Source: Bacteroidota bacterium (lineage in GTDB: Bacteria; Bacteroidota; Bacteroidia; B-17B0; Aurantibacillaceae). Taken from it: a stretch of DNA of 47,281 nt. This document shows, in pieces, positions 1 to 7,791 of this stretch (within the stretch, counting starts at the first letter, position 1; the number at the start of each line of letters is the position of its first letter). Under the pieces are notes generated by a model. It did not search any database. It was given only the letters and a program-made list of their open reading frames with translations, and was not told the origin of the DNA. The stretch lies in NCBI GenBank assembly GCA_016185125.1, contig JACPOC010000036.1, positions 1 through 47,281 of the forward strand, in the 5' to 3' direction. Position numbers and translations under genes: made by a program.

Positions 1-150
1 AACGTTTTTATATCTTAGTGCTTAATGATGAGTTATTAGTTTTTAATATCCTCAATCATCTAAACCTTAAATCTTCAAACTTTTAATCCGTTTCGATCGT
101 TACCGAAACTCCCCGCTTTTTTCCTTTTCAACAACCTTTCTTCTAAATCG
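1..150 (-). other. Putative leader of a leftward transcript; no gene seen
   Basis: No open reading frame of note is present on either strand. Read on the minus strand, this stretch lies directly downstream of two tandem promoters (156-187 and 264-295), so it is probably the untranslated leader of a strongly transcribed unit continuing off the left edge. A CCCC / GGGG pair (about 103-107 with 149-153) could form a weak stem near the predicted transcript start. An rRNA operon is the favoured guess, but no rRNA sequence is visible to confirm it. Confidence 0.4.
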
Positions 151-155
151 GGGTG

Positions 156-187
156 CAAAAGTACATACTCTTTTTAAACTATCCAAA
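156..187 (-). promoter_or_regulatory. Bacteroidota-type promoter, leftward (proximal)
   Basis: On the minus strand the -7 element TACTTTTG (plus 156-163) is preceded by a TTTG -33 element (plus 184-187) with 20 bases between. This matches the known Bacteroidota consensus TTTG / TAnnTTTG. Transcription would start near 150 and run off the left edge. Confidence 0.65.
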
Positions 188-263
188 TTAATTTTATCTT
201 TTATTTAAAAATTAATTTTAGTTTGATTTAATTAATAAAAGAAGTATCAAAAAAACGGGAGGG

Positions 264-295
264 CAAATTTACATATTTAAGCTCTATTATGCAAA
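264..295 (-). promoter_or_regulatory. Bacteroidota-type promoter, leftward (distal)
   Basis: A second copy of the same arrangement: TAAATTTG on the minus strand (plus 264-271) with TTTG (plus 292-295) and again 20 bases between. The two promoters are about 108 bases apart and face the same way, as in tandem P1/P2 rRNA promoters. The bases after the -7 element (GCCCTCC) match those after the prs promoter at 44290. Confidence 0.6.
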
Positions 296-506
296 TGTTA
301 AATTAAATTTTAACGAAATTTCGCCTAAATCTGCATTTTGATAGGTGAAAAATGATTGGAATTCAAATTTTCCGTTTTTCATTTTTCAAGTGAAGATTAA
401 AATATAAAAGCATAAATATTTGGTTACTAACAATACAATGGTGAATAAAATTGCCATCAGCAAAAATAGAGCCTCTATTTTAAGTATATTTATCCCTGTG
501 GAGAAC

Positions 507-1166
507 ATGGAATATAATACGCAATTGGACAGATTAATCATTCCCGAATACGGACGTAATATTCAGGGTATGATTGAATTTTGTTGTGCAATTAAAGAGA
601 GAGAAGAGCGCAATCTTTGCGCTAAGGCAATCATTCAGGTGATGGGTCAACTGAACCCGCATTTAAGGGATGTTTCTGATTATACGCATAAATTATGGGA
701 TCATTTATTTATTATCTCGCAATTTAAATTAGATGTGGATAGTCCGTATCCTATTCCAAGTGCTGAAACTTTTAAGGAGAGGCCGAAGGTATTGGAGTAC
801 CCTAAAGGGAAAATCAGATATAAACATTACGGTAAAACTATTGAGGATATTATCAGAAAAGCAAAAGAACTGCCTTTAGGTGCTGAAAGAAGCGAACTTA
901 CCAGGCAAATAGCAAACCATCTGAAAAAATCATATAATAACTGGAATAAAGACAGTATTACGGATGATGTTATACTTAAGAATCTTGCAGAATTATCGGG
1001 TGGCGAATTAAAACTGGATGAAAACGTTACTCTTGGATCGCATCAAGAACTTAGAGGATCAACACCGGTTGCCAAAAAGTTTTTTCACAAAAACAATAAG
1101 CATAAAAACAACCATCAAGGCAAGCATAAAAATAATAACAACAATAGTAATAATAGAAAATACTAA
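507..1166 (+). CDS. DUF4290 domain-containing protein
   Basis: This is a conserved Bacteroidota protein of unknown function, recognised from the opening MEYNTQLDRLIIPEYGRN and the following helical domain. The ATG at 507 is chosen because family members begin at this MEYNT motif and a GGAG sits just before it. The frame stays open upstream to a TTG at 420, adding 29 residues that do not look like the family. The last 30 or so residues are a Lys/Asn/His-rich low-complexity tail that may bind nucleic acid (inference). It ends 9 bases before murA, and a DUF4290-murA pair is a common arrangement in this phylum as I recall it. Confidence 0.88.
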   Translation: MEYNTQLDRLIIPEYGRNIQGMIEFCCAIKEREERNLCAKAIIQVMGQLNPHLRDVSDYTHKLWDHLFIISQFKLDVDSPYPIPSAETFKERPKVLEYPKGKIRYKHYGKTIEDIIRKAKELPLGAERSELTRQIANHLKKSYNNWNKDSITDDVILKNLAELSGGELKLDENVTLGSHQELRGSTPVAKKFFHKNNKHKNNHQGKHKNNNNNSNNRKY

Positions 1167-1175
1167 AAAGGAGTT

Positions 1176-2486
1176 ATGGCAATTTTTGAAGTTGACGGAG
1201 GGCATAAATTAAAAGGCGAAATAGTTCCGCAAGGCGCAAAGAACGAAGCTTTGCAAATTCTATGCGCTGTTTTACTGACTAAAGAAAAAGTTGTTATTTC
1301 AAATATTCCTAACATTGTTGATGTTATAAAGCTTATTGAGCTACTTGCCGATCTTGGGGTTAAAGTTGAAAAAACAGACCATGAAGAATACACTTTTCAG
1401 GCTGATGATGTAAATGTAGATTTTTTAGTTTCTCCCGACTTTAAAAAGAAAGGCGGAAGCTTACGCGGCAGCATGATGATTGTTGGCCCTATGCTTACAC
1501 GGTTTGGCAAAGCTTACATGGCAAAGCCCGGCGGAGATAAAATAGGCCGCAGAAGAGTAGATACCCACTTTATGGGTTTTGAAGCACTTGGCGCCAAATT
1601 TAATTATAATAAAGAAACCGAAGTTTTTGAAGTTGAAGGTAAAAATTTAAAAGGTGCTTATATGCTTCTGGATGAGGCTTCGGTTACGGGCACCGCTAAT
1701 ATTGTAATGGCAGCTTGCATGGCCGAAGGAATTACAACAATTTACAATGCAGCCTGCGAACCTTATTTACAGCAGCTTTGTAAAATGCTTAACCGCATGG
1801 GCGCTAAAATTACCGGCGTTGGATCTAATTTACTCACTATAGAAGGAGTAAAAGAATTGAAAGGTACCACGCACCGCATGCTACCCGATATGATTGAAAT
1901 TGGCTCATTTATTGGAATGGCCGCAGTTACACAATCAGAAATAACTATAAAAAACGTTAGTTACGATAACCTTGGCATCATTCCCATAATTTTCGGGAGA
2001 CTGGGAGTTCAGATGGAGCGAAGGGGTGATGATATCTTTATTCCGGAGCAAGAGCATTATGAAATAGATACTTTTATTGATGGTTCTATACTAACGGTTA
2101 GCGATGCTATATGGCCCGGATTTACACCCGATTTAATTAGCATTGCGCTTGTAACAGCAATACAGGCACGTGGCAATGTGCTCATTCATCAAAAAATGTT
2201 TGAAAGCAGATTGTTTTTTGTTGATAAATTAATAGATATGGGTGCCAAAATAATTCTTTGCGATCCGCATAGGGCAAACATTATGGGCCTTGACCGCAAG
2301 GTTCAATTACGTGCCATACAAATGGCTAGTCCGGATATTAGAGCCGGGGTGGCGCTATTAATAGCAGCCATGAGCGCAAAAGGCAAAAGTGTTATTTTTA
2401 ATATAAATCAGATTGACAGGGGTTATCAAAATATTGATGGACGCTTAAATGCAATCGGTGCGCAGATCATAAGAAAAAATCAATGA
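1176..2486 (+). CDS. murA: UDP-N-acetylglucosamine 1-carboxyvinyltransferase (MurA)
   Basis: MurA transfers enolpyruvate from PEP to UDP-GlcNAc, the first committed cytoplasmic step of peptidoglycan synthesis. The 436-residue length fits the family. Lys22-Asn23 in AKNEA match the substrate-binding pair, and the loop PGGDKIGRRRVDTH around residues 118-131 matches the active-site loop. In that loop the usual catalytic Cys (Cys115 in E. coli) is Asp121, encoded at 1536-1538. Cys-to-Asp here is a known natural form that stays active and is insensitive to fosfomycin. AAGGAG lies just before the start. The 3' end overlaps the next gene by 4 bases (ATGA), which suggests translational coupling. Confidence 0.96.
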   Translation: MAIFEVDGGHKLKGEIVPQGAKNEALQILCAVLLTKEKVVISNIPNIVDVIKLIELLADLGVKVEKTDHEEYTFQADDVNVDFLVSPDFKKKGGSLRGSMMIVGPMLTRFGKAYMAKPGGDKIGRRRVDTHFMGFEALGAKFNYNKETEVFEVEGKNLKGAYMLLDEASVTGTANIVMAACMAEGITTIYNAACEPYLQQLCKMLNRMGAKITGVGSNLLTIEGVKELKGTTHRMLPDMIEIGSFIGMAAVTQSEITIKNVSYDNLGIIPIIFGRLGVQMERRGDDIFIPEQEHYEIDTFIDGSILTVSDAIWPGFTPDLISIALVTAIQARGNVLIHQKMFESRLFFVDKLIDMGAKIILCDPHRANIMGLDRKVQLRAIQMASPDIRAGVALLIAAMSAKGKSVIFNINQIDRGYQNIDGRLNAIGAQIIRKNQ

Positions 2487-3064
2487 GAAAAACAAACTAC
2501 TGTGCTCTGTGTTTAGTGCTTGTTCTGCTGTTAGCCTGCAAGGGAAGTAAGCAAGCTTCGGTTGTTACCGAGCCTGCAAAAAAAGTTTCTGAGCCTGAAC
2601 AAGTAGAGCCTACAATAGGACTGGGATTGGGAAATAAAGCTCCTGCAATAGAATTGAAGGATTTAAAAGACAGTATCATAAAATTATCTTCCGTAAAAGG
2701 TAAACTTGTTTTAATTGATTTTTGGGCAAGCTGGTGCGGGCCTTGCCGGCAGGAGAATCCTTTTGTTGTAGAAGCCTACAATAAGTATAAAGATAAAAAT
2801 TTTACCGGCGGAAAAGGTTTTACTGTTTACAGCGTGTCGCTTGATACGGATAAAAGCAGATGGTATGGCGCCATTGTAAAAGACGGATTGGTTTGGCCTT
2901 ATCATGTCAGCGATCTTAAAATGTGGAGTAGCGAAGTAGTGCCAAAATATAATATTCAGGGCATACCAACCAATGTTTTAATAAATGAAAAAGGTGTGAT
3001 TATAGGAAAAGATCTTAGAGGAAGTGCATTAACCGGGGCTTTAGAAAAACATTTAGTAAAATGA
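2483..3064 (+). CDS. TlpA-type thioredoxin-like lipoprotein
   Basis: This is a predicted periplasm-facing thiol-disulfide oxidoreductase. A lipoprotein signal ends in the lipobox LLAC with the lipidated Cys at residue 19. After a linker of about 30 residues comes a thioredoxin-fold domain with the redox motif WCGPC (Cys85, Cys88) and the cis-proline loop GIPTN. This architecture is typical of TlpA/ResA reductases, which handle disulfides during cytochrome or secreted-protein maturation; the true partner is unknown. It overlaps murA by 4 bases and the next gene by 4 bases, so the three are probably co-translated. Confidence 0.88.
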   Translation: MRKTNYCALCLVLVLLLACKGSKQASVVTEPAKKVSEPEQVEPTIGLGLGNKAPAIELKDLKDSIIKLSSVKGKLVLIDFWASWCGPCRQENPFVVEAYNKYKDKNFTGGKGFTVYSVSLDTDKSRWYGAIVKDGLVWPYHVSDLKMWSSEVVPKYNIQGIPTNVLINEKGVIIGKDLRGSALTGALEKHLVK

Positions 3065-4293
3065 CACGGCACCTTATTTGCTTAATATTTTTTATACTTT
3101 CCGCGAATTGTTTTTCGCAAACTTCCACTAGCTTAAAACCGGGCGATAAAGCACCCCCTTTTATATTAACCATGCAGCAAAGCTCTACCCAGAGTTTTGC
3201 AATGCCTTATATGAGCCGCATTGTTCTTATTCATTTCTGGAGCAGTACCGTTAGTAAATCCAAATCATACAATAAATATCTTAACCGATTAGCCGCTCGC
3301 TACAAAAACGCTTTGTACCGCAGTGCCGAAGGTTTTGAAGTTATTGCAGTTGCCGTTCAAAGCGACCGTAACGCGTGGAATGAAACTGTAAAAAACGATT
3401 CGTTGAGCAACTTTATTAACGGAATTGCGTTTAGAGGTTACAACGACGATGTGTGCAAAAAATTTGGTATTACATCCGTGCCCAATGATGTTTTAATTGA
3501 TGAAAACGGAACCATCATTGCAATTAATCCTCGTATACGTGACATTGAAGATATGTTGGATGAGCGTAAAAACTTTCAACCCGTAAAAAAAGATGTAATC
3601 GGTACTTTGGCACTTTCTTCAAATCCAGGCGATATGTTGAAGTTTGGTAATATTTATCTCTTTGATGCCTATGGCGATTCCTTGGCCAAAGCCACCACCA
3701 ATAACAACGGCGAATTTACGCTGAGTGATATAAAATTAAATCAGGATTTTATTTTAAAAGTGGATAACGGTACCGACATTATTACCTCAGACCCTCTTGC
3801 CTTGTATACCTCTAAGGGAGAAAAATTATTGGAAGGAAAAACCATGGAAGGCGGCTTTGTGTTTTACATCCCTTCAAAATCAAGCTACAAATTAACAGAA
3901 AACAGCGATGATGCTACTTTAGGCGGCGGCATTGGCCAAGTTAATGTTGTTAAAAATCTTACTTTTAAAAATAACGGCACCGAGTTAACACCCAAAGATG
4001 AAAAAGAACTAAACTCTATTTTCCTAATTCTACAAAAAAATAAATCGTTAAGTGCCGAAATTACCACGCATACCGATACCAAAGCCGATGATAAAACCGC
4101 CATGGATATCACCACTAAACAATGCGCCACTATAAAAAGCTATTTTATTAAAAAAGGAATTGCCGCTTCGCGTTTAAAATTGATGGCCAAAGGACGATTA
4201 CAGCCCCGCAAAACCTGTTCAACACCTGCCGATTGCACCGAAGAAGACCACAAACAGAATCGCCGGGTAGAAATTCTGGTGTATAAAACCTGA
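3061..4293 (+). CDS. Thioredoxin-like/OmpA fusion protein, redox motif lost
   Basis: An exported 410-residue protein. A signal peptide ends near residue 20 (CFSQ/T). Residues 25-165 form a TlpA-like thioredoxin fold, recognised from KPGDKAPPF, HFW and the ITSVPND cis-Pro loop, but the CxxC position reads SSTVSKS (61-67), so the domain has no redox cysteines. Residues 178-270 look like a beta-sandwich regulatory repeat. Residues 300-410 form an OmpA-type peptidoglycan-binding domain (THTDTKADD, then KQNRRVEI at the end). It starts within the stop of the redox-active TlpA paralogue. A structural or substrate-binding role at the cell wall is inferred; no named family covers the whole protein. 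Confidence 0.8.
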   Translation: MTRHLICLIFFILSANCFSQTSTSLKPGDKAPPFILTMQQSSTQSFAMPYMSRIVLIHFWSSTVSKSKSYNKYLNRLAARYKNALYRSAEGFEVIAVAVQSDRNAWNETVKNDSLSNFINGIAFRGYNDDVCKKFGITSVPNDVLIDENGTIIAINPRIRDIEDMLDERKNFQPVKKDVIGTLALSSNPGDMLKFGNIYLFDAYGDSLAKATTNNNGEFTLSDIKLNQDFILKVDNGTDIITSDPLALYTSKGEKLLEGKTMEGGFVFYIPSKSSYKLTENSDDATLGGGIGQVNVVKNLTFKNNGTELTPKDEKELNSIFLILQKNKSLSAEITTHTDTKADDKTAMDITTKQCATIKSYFIKKGIAASRLKLMAKGRLQPRKTCSTPADCTEEDHKQNRRVEILVYKT

Positions 4294-4311
4294 CAAAATT
4301 TCCAAAAAAAA

Positions 4312-4341
4312 TTTATGGCAAAATAATTGATTTATAACTTT
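4312..4341 (+). promoter_or_regulatory. Promoter of grpE-dnaJ
   Basis: A perfect -7 element TAACTTTG (4334-4341) has TTTA 18 bases upstream (4312-4315). It places the transcript start near 4347, about 20 bases before the grpE ATG at 4370. That argues against the longer TTG start at 4340, which lies inside the promoter. Confidence 0.6.
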
Positions 4342-4369
4342 GTACGAAAGTTATAAAAGAGAAAGAACC

Positions 4370-4945
4370 ATGAAAAACCACGAGAATACAGTGCCTGATG
4401 AGAATGCCGATAATTTAGACAATAATAACCCCTCTGACATAAAGACTGATAAAGTCGAAGATTCTGCCGAAAATACCGAATCGGGTGAGTCTGCAAACAA
4501 AACAAAAGAACTTGAAGCTAAGGTTGCCGAACTTAACGACCGCTATTTGCGTTTGTATTCGGAATTTGACAATTACAGAAAGCGCAGCACCAAAGAAAAA
4601 TCGGATATTATTAAAACCGCCGGCGAAGATGTTTTTAAAACCATGCTTCCTGTTATTGATGATTTTGAACGCGCCATTAAGGCCAATGAAAGTATTGACG
4701 ATGTAAAAGCCGTAAAAGAAGGTCTTCAGTTGATCTACAATAAACTCAAGGGAAATATTCAACAAAAAGGTTTGGTGGCTTTAGAAAGCATTGGGCAACC
4801 CTTTGACGCCGATATCATGGAGGCCATTACGCATATTCCCGCGGCAGACGATGATCAAAAAGGTAAAGTGGTGGATGAAGTTGAAAAAGGATATAAATTA
4901 GGTGATAAAGTTATACGCTTTGCAAAAGTGATTGTAGCGCAATAA
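4370..4945 (+). CDS. grpE: Nucleotide exchange factor GrpE
   Basis: GrpE is the cytoplasmic nucleotide exchange factor of DnaK. The protein has an acidic, disordered N-terminus (about 1-45), the long coiled-coil dimerisation helix (about 45-90, with LRLYSEFDNYRKR), and the C-terminal beta domain with GQPFDADIMEA and GYKLGDKVIRFAKV. The ATG at 4370 is used; the TTG at 4340 overlaps the promoter. The gene ends 6 bases before dnaJ, the usual grpE-dnaJ pair. dnaK is not in the window. Confidence 0.95.
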   Translation: MKNHENTVPDENADNLDNNNPSDIKTDKVEDSAENTESGESANKTKELEAKVAELNDRYLRLYSEFDNYRKRSTKEKSDIIKTAGEDVFKTMLPVIDDFERAIKANESIDDVKAVKEGLQLIYNKLKGNIQQKGLVALESIGQPFDADIMEAITHIPAADDDQKGKVVDEVEKGYKLGDKVIRFAKVIVAQ

Positions 4946-4951
4946 AATATT

Positions 4952-6088
4952 ATGGCAAAAAGAGACTATTACGAAATTTTGGGCATTTCTAAAAATGCAA
5001 GTGATGAGGATATTAAAAAAGCCTACAGAAAATTAGCCATTAAATATCATCCCGATAAAAACCCGGATGATAAGCAAGCCGAAGAAAATTTTAAGGAAGC
5101 TGCAGAGGCTTATGAAATTTTAAGTAATGCCGATAAACGTCAGCGTTACAATCAATACGGGCATGCCGGGGTTGGTGGTGCTTCAGCCGGGCATGGGGGC
5201 ATGAACATGGATGATATTTTCAGTCAGTTCGGCGATATTTTTGGCGGGGCCTTTGGAGGATTTGGCGGAAGCAGCAGAGGCGGAGGGGGAAGACGTGTTA
5301 ACCGCGGCAGTAACTTACGTGTAAAAGTTAAGTTAAACCTTACCGAGATTTCCAATGGCGTTGAGAAAAAAATAAAGGTAAATAAATACGTTGCCTGCAA
5401 AACCTGCAGCGGCAGCGGCGCAAAAAGCGGACAGTACGATACCTGCAAAATGTGTAAAGGTACCGGAACTTTTACCCGCGTTCAGCAAACAATTTTAGGC
5501 GCCATGCAAACGCAAACAACCTGCAGCGGCTGTTCGGGCGAAGGAAGAATTATAAAAGACAAATGTAATTCGTGCCATGGTGATGGCGTGATTCGTGATG
5601 AAGAAGTGATCAGCATTAACATTCCTGCCGGCGTGGCCGAAGGGATGCAGTTAAGCATGCAGGGTAAAGGTAATGCCGCGCCAAGAGGTGGCATTAACGG
5701 CGATCTTTTAATTGCTATTGAAGAAGAGGAGCATCCTCATTTAAAACGCGAAGGCAACCACCTTATTTATTCTTTAAGCATTAGTTTCCCGGATGCTATT
5801 TTAGGAAGCAGCGTTGAAATTCCAACGGTGGATAGTAAGGTGAAAATAAAAATAGATGCCGGAACACAGGGCGGCAAAGTACTGCGTTTAAAAGGAAAAG
5901 GTTTACCTGATGTTAACGGTTACGGCAGAGGCGATCTATTAGTTGAGATCAGCGTGTTTACACCAACCGTTTTAAGCGGCGAAGAAAAAAAAGTAGTGGA
6001 GCAATTAAAGACTTCTAAAAATTTTGAACCTAATCCCAATAAAAAAGAAAAAGGGTTTTTTGACAGAATGAAAGAGTATTTCGATTAG
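4952..6088 (+). CDS. dnaJ: Chaperone DnaJ
   Basis: DnaJ is the type I Hsp40 co-chaperone that stimulates the DnaK ATPase and delivers substrates. The 378 residues contain a J domain (1-70) with the HPD tripeptide in KYHPDKN, a Gly/Phe-rich linker (about 73-115), four zinc-binding CxxCxGxG repeats (about 148-215: [32 protein letters not shown]) and the C-terminal substrate-binding domains. Everything expected of a full-length DnaJ is present. It is probably co-transcribed with grpE. Confidence 0.97.
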   Translation: MAKRDYYEILGISKNASDEDIKKAYRKLAIKYHPDKNPDDKQAEENFKEAAEAYEILSNADKRQRYNQYGHAGVGGASAGHGGMNMDDIFSQFGDIFGGAFGGFGGSSRGGGGRRVNRGSNLRVKVKLNLTEISNGVEKKIKVNKYVACKTCSGSGAKSGQYDTCKMCKGTGTFTRVQQTILGAMQTQTTCSGCSGEGRIIKDKCNSCHGDGVIRDEEVISINIPAGVAEGMQLSMQGKGNAAPRGGINGDLLIAIEEEEHPHLKREGNHLIYSLSISFPDAILGSSVEIPTVDSKVKIKIDAGTQGGKVLRLKGKGLPDVNGYGRGDLLVEISVFTPTVLSGEEKKVVEQLKTSKNFEPNPNKKEKGFFDRMKEYFD

Positions 6089-6100
6089 CCTCAGCGAAAA

Positions 6101-6174
6101 TTTAAACCACAGAGGTACAAAGTAACGGAGAAAACTATGTGCACTATCTTTTTCTCTGAACCTCTGTGGTTAAA
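6101..6174. repeat. REP-like imperfect inverted repeat after dnaJ
   Basis: The arm TTTAAACCACAGAGGT (6101-6116) pairs with ACCTCTGTGGTTAAA (6160-6174). Only one extra A separates the arms, and a shorter inner complementarity follows (GGAGAAAA with TTTTTCTC). The unit resembles the ACCACAGAGG-type dispersed repeats seen in many environmental bacterial genomes. It could also serve as a transcription terminator or 3' stabiliser for grpE-dnaJ. No protein is encoded in it. Confidence 0.65.
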
Positions 6175-6265
6175 TATTTCGAGAACTGTATTACCAATCA
6201 CTACCTACGGTTTGGTCAATGCTATTGATTTTCACAGGTATTATTCCACAAAGAGTCAAGCTTAT

Positions 6266-6421
6266 ACCAAATGAATCTATAATTAGTCCAATAACTCGTC
6301 CTTTTATATCCATACTTATTTAAAAAATAGTTCTATAGGCAATGCTATGCAACAATTTTTAAAAATCGTCTTGATAAAAAATTACTTCGTATCTTTAGCC
6401 TAAATCATAAATTCATTTGGT
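6266..6421. repeat. MITE-like element with 19-base terminal inverted repeats
   Basis: The left end ACCAAATGAATCTATAATT (6266-6284) is matched by the reverse complement of 6403-6421 at 17 of 19 positions. The 156-base span between the ends is AT-rich and has no open reading frame. The layout fits a small non-autonomous transposable element. The rest of the 6089-6535 gap shows nothing beyond a possible weak promoter (TATCTTTA, 6390-6397) for the downstream gene. Confidence 0.5.
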
Positions 6422-6535
6422 TTTAGTGGTTATGGCGAGGGAATTTTAAATCCGGGAAGTTATTTTCCCTAAAGTTGCCTGGCTTATTTTTTTTATATAT
6501 CCTTATTACACATTTAACCATTAAATTTTAAGCTT

Positions 6536-7789
6536 ATGAAAATACGTTATACTTTATTCTTATTATTTTTAGTGTCGCTTTTTTCATACGCCCAAGTGCC
6601 TGTAATAAGCTCTATCACCGGGCCTTCCACCCTTTGTTCAATGCCCGCCGCCGGAAAAACTTATACAGCCTCGGCAACTAATATGCCAACTTCGTATATG
6701 TGGTCGGTATCGCCTTCTGCAGGCGTTGTTATTACCAACGGCACAAGCGCTATTGCTACCATTAGTTTTTCAACCGTAAATCAAACTTATATTATAACCG
6801 TAACCGCTACCAATGGAAGTGGCACAAGCGCGCCGTTAAGCAAAAACGTGTTTGTATATGAAACACCCAATGTAACTTTTTCAGGATCTACCAACTTTTG
6901 CAGTGGCTCCCCAACTTTTTTACAGGCAAGCGCAACAAATTTATCTGCCAGCACCACCCTGGTTAATTACACCTGGCTACCTTCGGCAGGATTAAGTTCA
7001 ACCACGGGGTCGACTGTTACCGCCTCGCCAACAGTAATTACTACTTATACTTTAACCGGAACCATAGGCAGTTGTTCTCAGTCCATTCCCATCACCATTA
7101 CGCCAAAAAATTCGCCAACCGTTGCGGTAAACACGGTAAGTGTAGATGTTTGCGTTGGACAATCCACTACTTTAACAGCAAGCGGGGCTAACAGTTATAC
7201 CTGGACCGGAGGAATAAGCAATGGGGTAGGATTTACCCCTCAGTTTAATAATTTTTATATTGTTTCGGGTACAGGAGCTAATGGATGCGTAGATTCGGTG
7301 GGAGTAACTGTAAATGTAAATCCTTATCCGGTAATTTCGGCAGCGGTAAACCCTACTTTAATTTGCAGCGGTAAATCGGCTACGCTCGCTATTTCGGGAA
7401 ATGCTTCCACTTTTTCAATTAACTCTAATTCCGTAGCGGCTACCTCAACTTTATCGCCCGCAAATTCAACTACCTACACCATTATTGGGTCTACTATTTA
7501 CGGATGTACCGATACTGTAAAAGTGAGTATAAAGGTTTCGCCATGCGTGGGCATTAAAGAAAATTACGCGGAAGCAAACAAACTTTTAATTTATCCCAAC
7601 CCAAATAATGGAACATTTATAATTAAAGGATGGGCTAATGAAAAAGCTGTAATTGTAAATGAACTTGGGCAAATTATAAGAACCTTGTATCTTAGCGAAG
7701 GTAAAGAGGAGGTTATAAGCGGGTTGCCAAATGGAATTTATTCTATCATATCCAATACTTCAAGAAACAGAGTGGTAATTATTGAGTAG
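6536..7789 (+). CDS. T9SS type A sorting-domain protein with PKD/Ig-like repeats
   Basis: A secreted, cell-surface or extracellular protein of 417 residues. The signal peptide is cleaved near SYAQ/V (residues 1-20). The body consists of Thr/Ser-rich beta-sandwich repeats of the PKD/Ig-like type (about 21-335), each with a Cys pair and a phrase like STTYTLTGT. The C-terminus (about 346-417, LLIYPNPNNGTF and LPNGIYSI) is a type A sorting domain, recognised by the Bacteroidota type IX secretion system and normally cleaved on export. No catalytic domain was recognised, so an adhesive or structural role is inferred. The next gene starts two bases after its stop. Confidence 0.85.
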   Translation: MKIRYTLFLLFLVSLFSYAQVPVISSITGPSTLCSMPAAGKTYTASATNMPTSYMWSVSPSAGVVITNGTSAIATISFSTVNQTYIITVTATNGSGTSAPLSKNVFVYETPNVTFSGSTNFCSGSPTFLQASATNLSASTTLVNYTWLPSAGLSSTTGSTVTASPTVITTYTLTGTIGSCSQSIPITITPKNSPTVAVNTVSVDVCVGQSTTLTASGANSYTWTGGISNGVGFTPQFNNFYIVSGTGANGCVDSVGVTVNVNPYPVISAAVNPTLICSGKSATLAISGNASTFSINSNSVAATSTLSPANSTTYTIIGSTIYGCTDTVKVSIKVSPCVGIKENYAEANKLLIYPNPNNGTFIIKGWANEKAVIVNELGQIIRTLYLSEGKEEVISGLPNGIYSIISNTSRNRVVIIE

Positions 7790-7791
7790 GT

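Noticed and set aside
1018-1212. Overlapping frame across the DUF4290/murA junction
   Set aside because: It is out of frame with two well-supported genes and has no motif of its own.
4340-4369. TTG start extending GrpE by 10 residues
   Set aside because: The TTG lies within the promoter -7 element, upstream of the likely transcript start.
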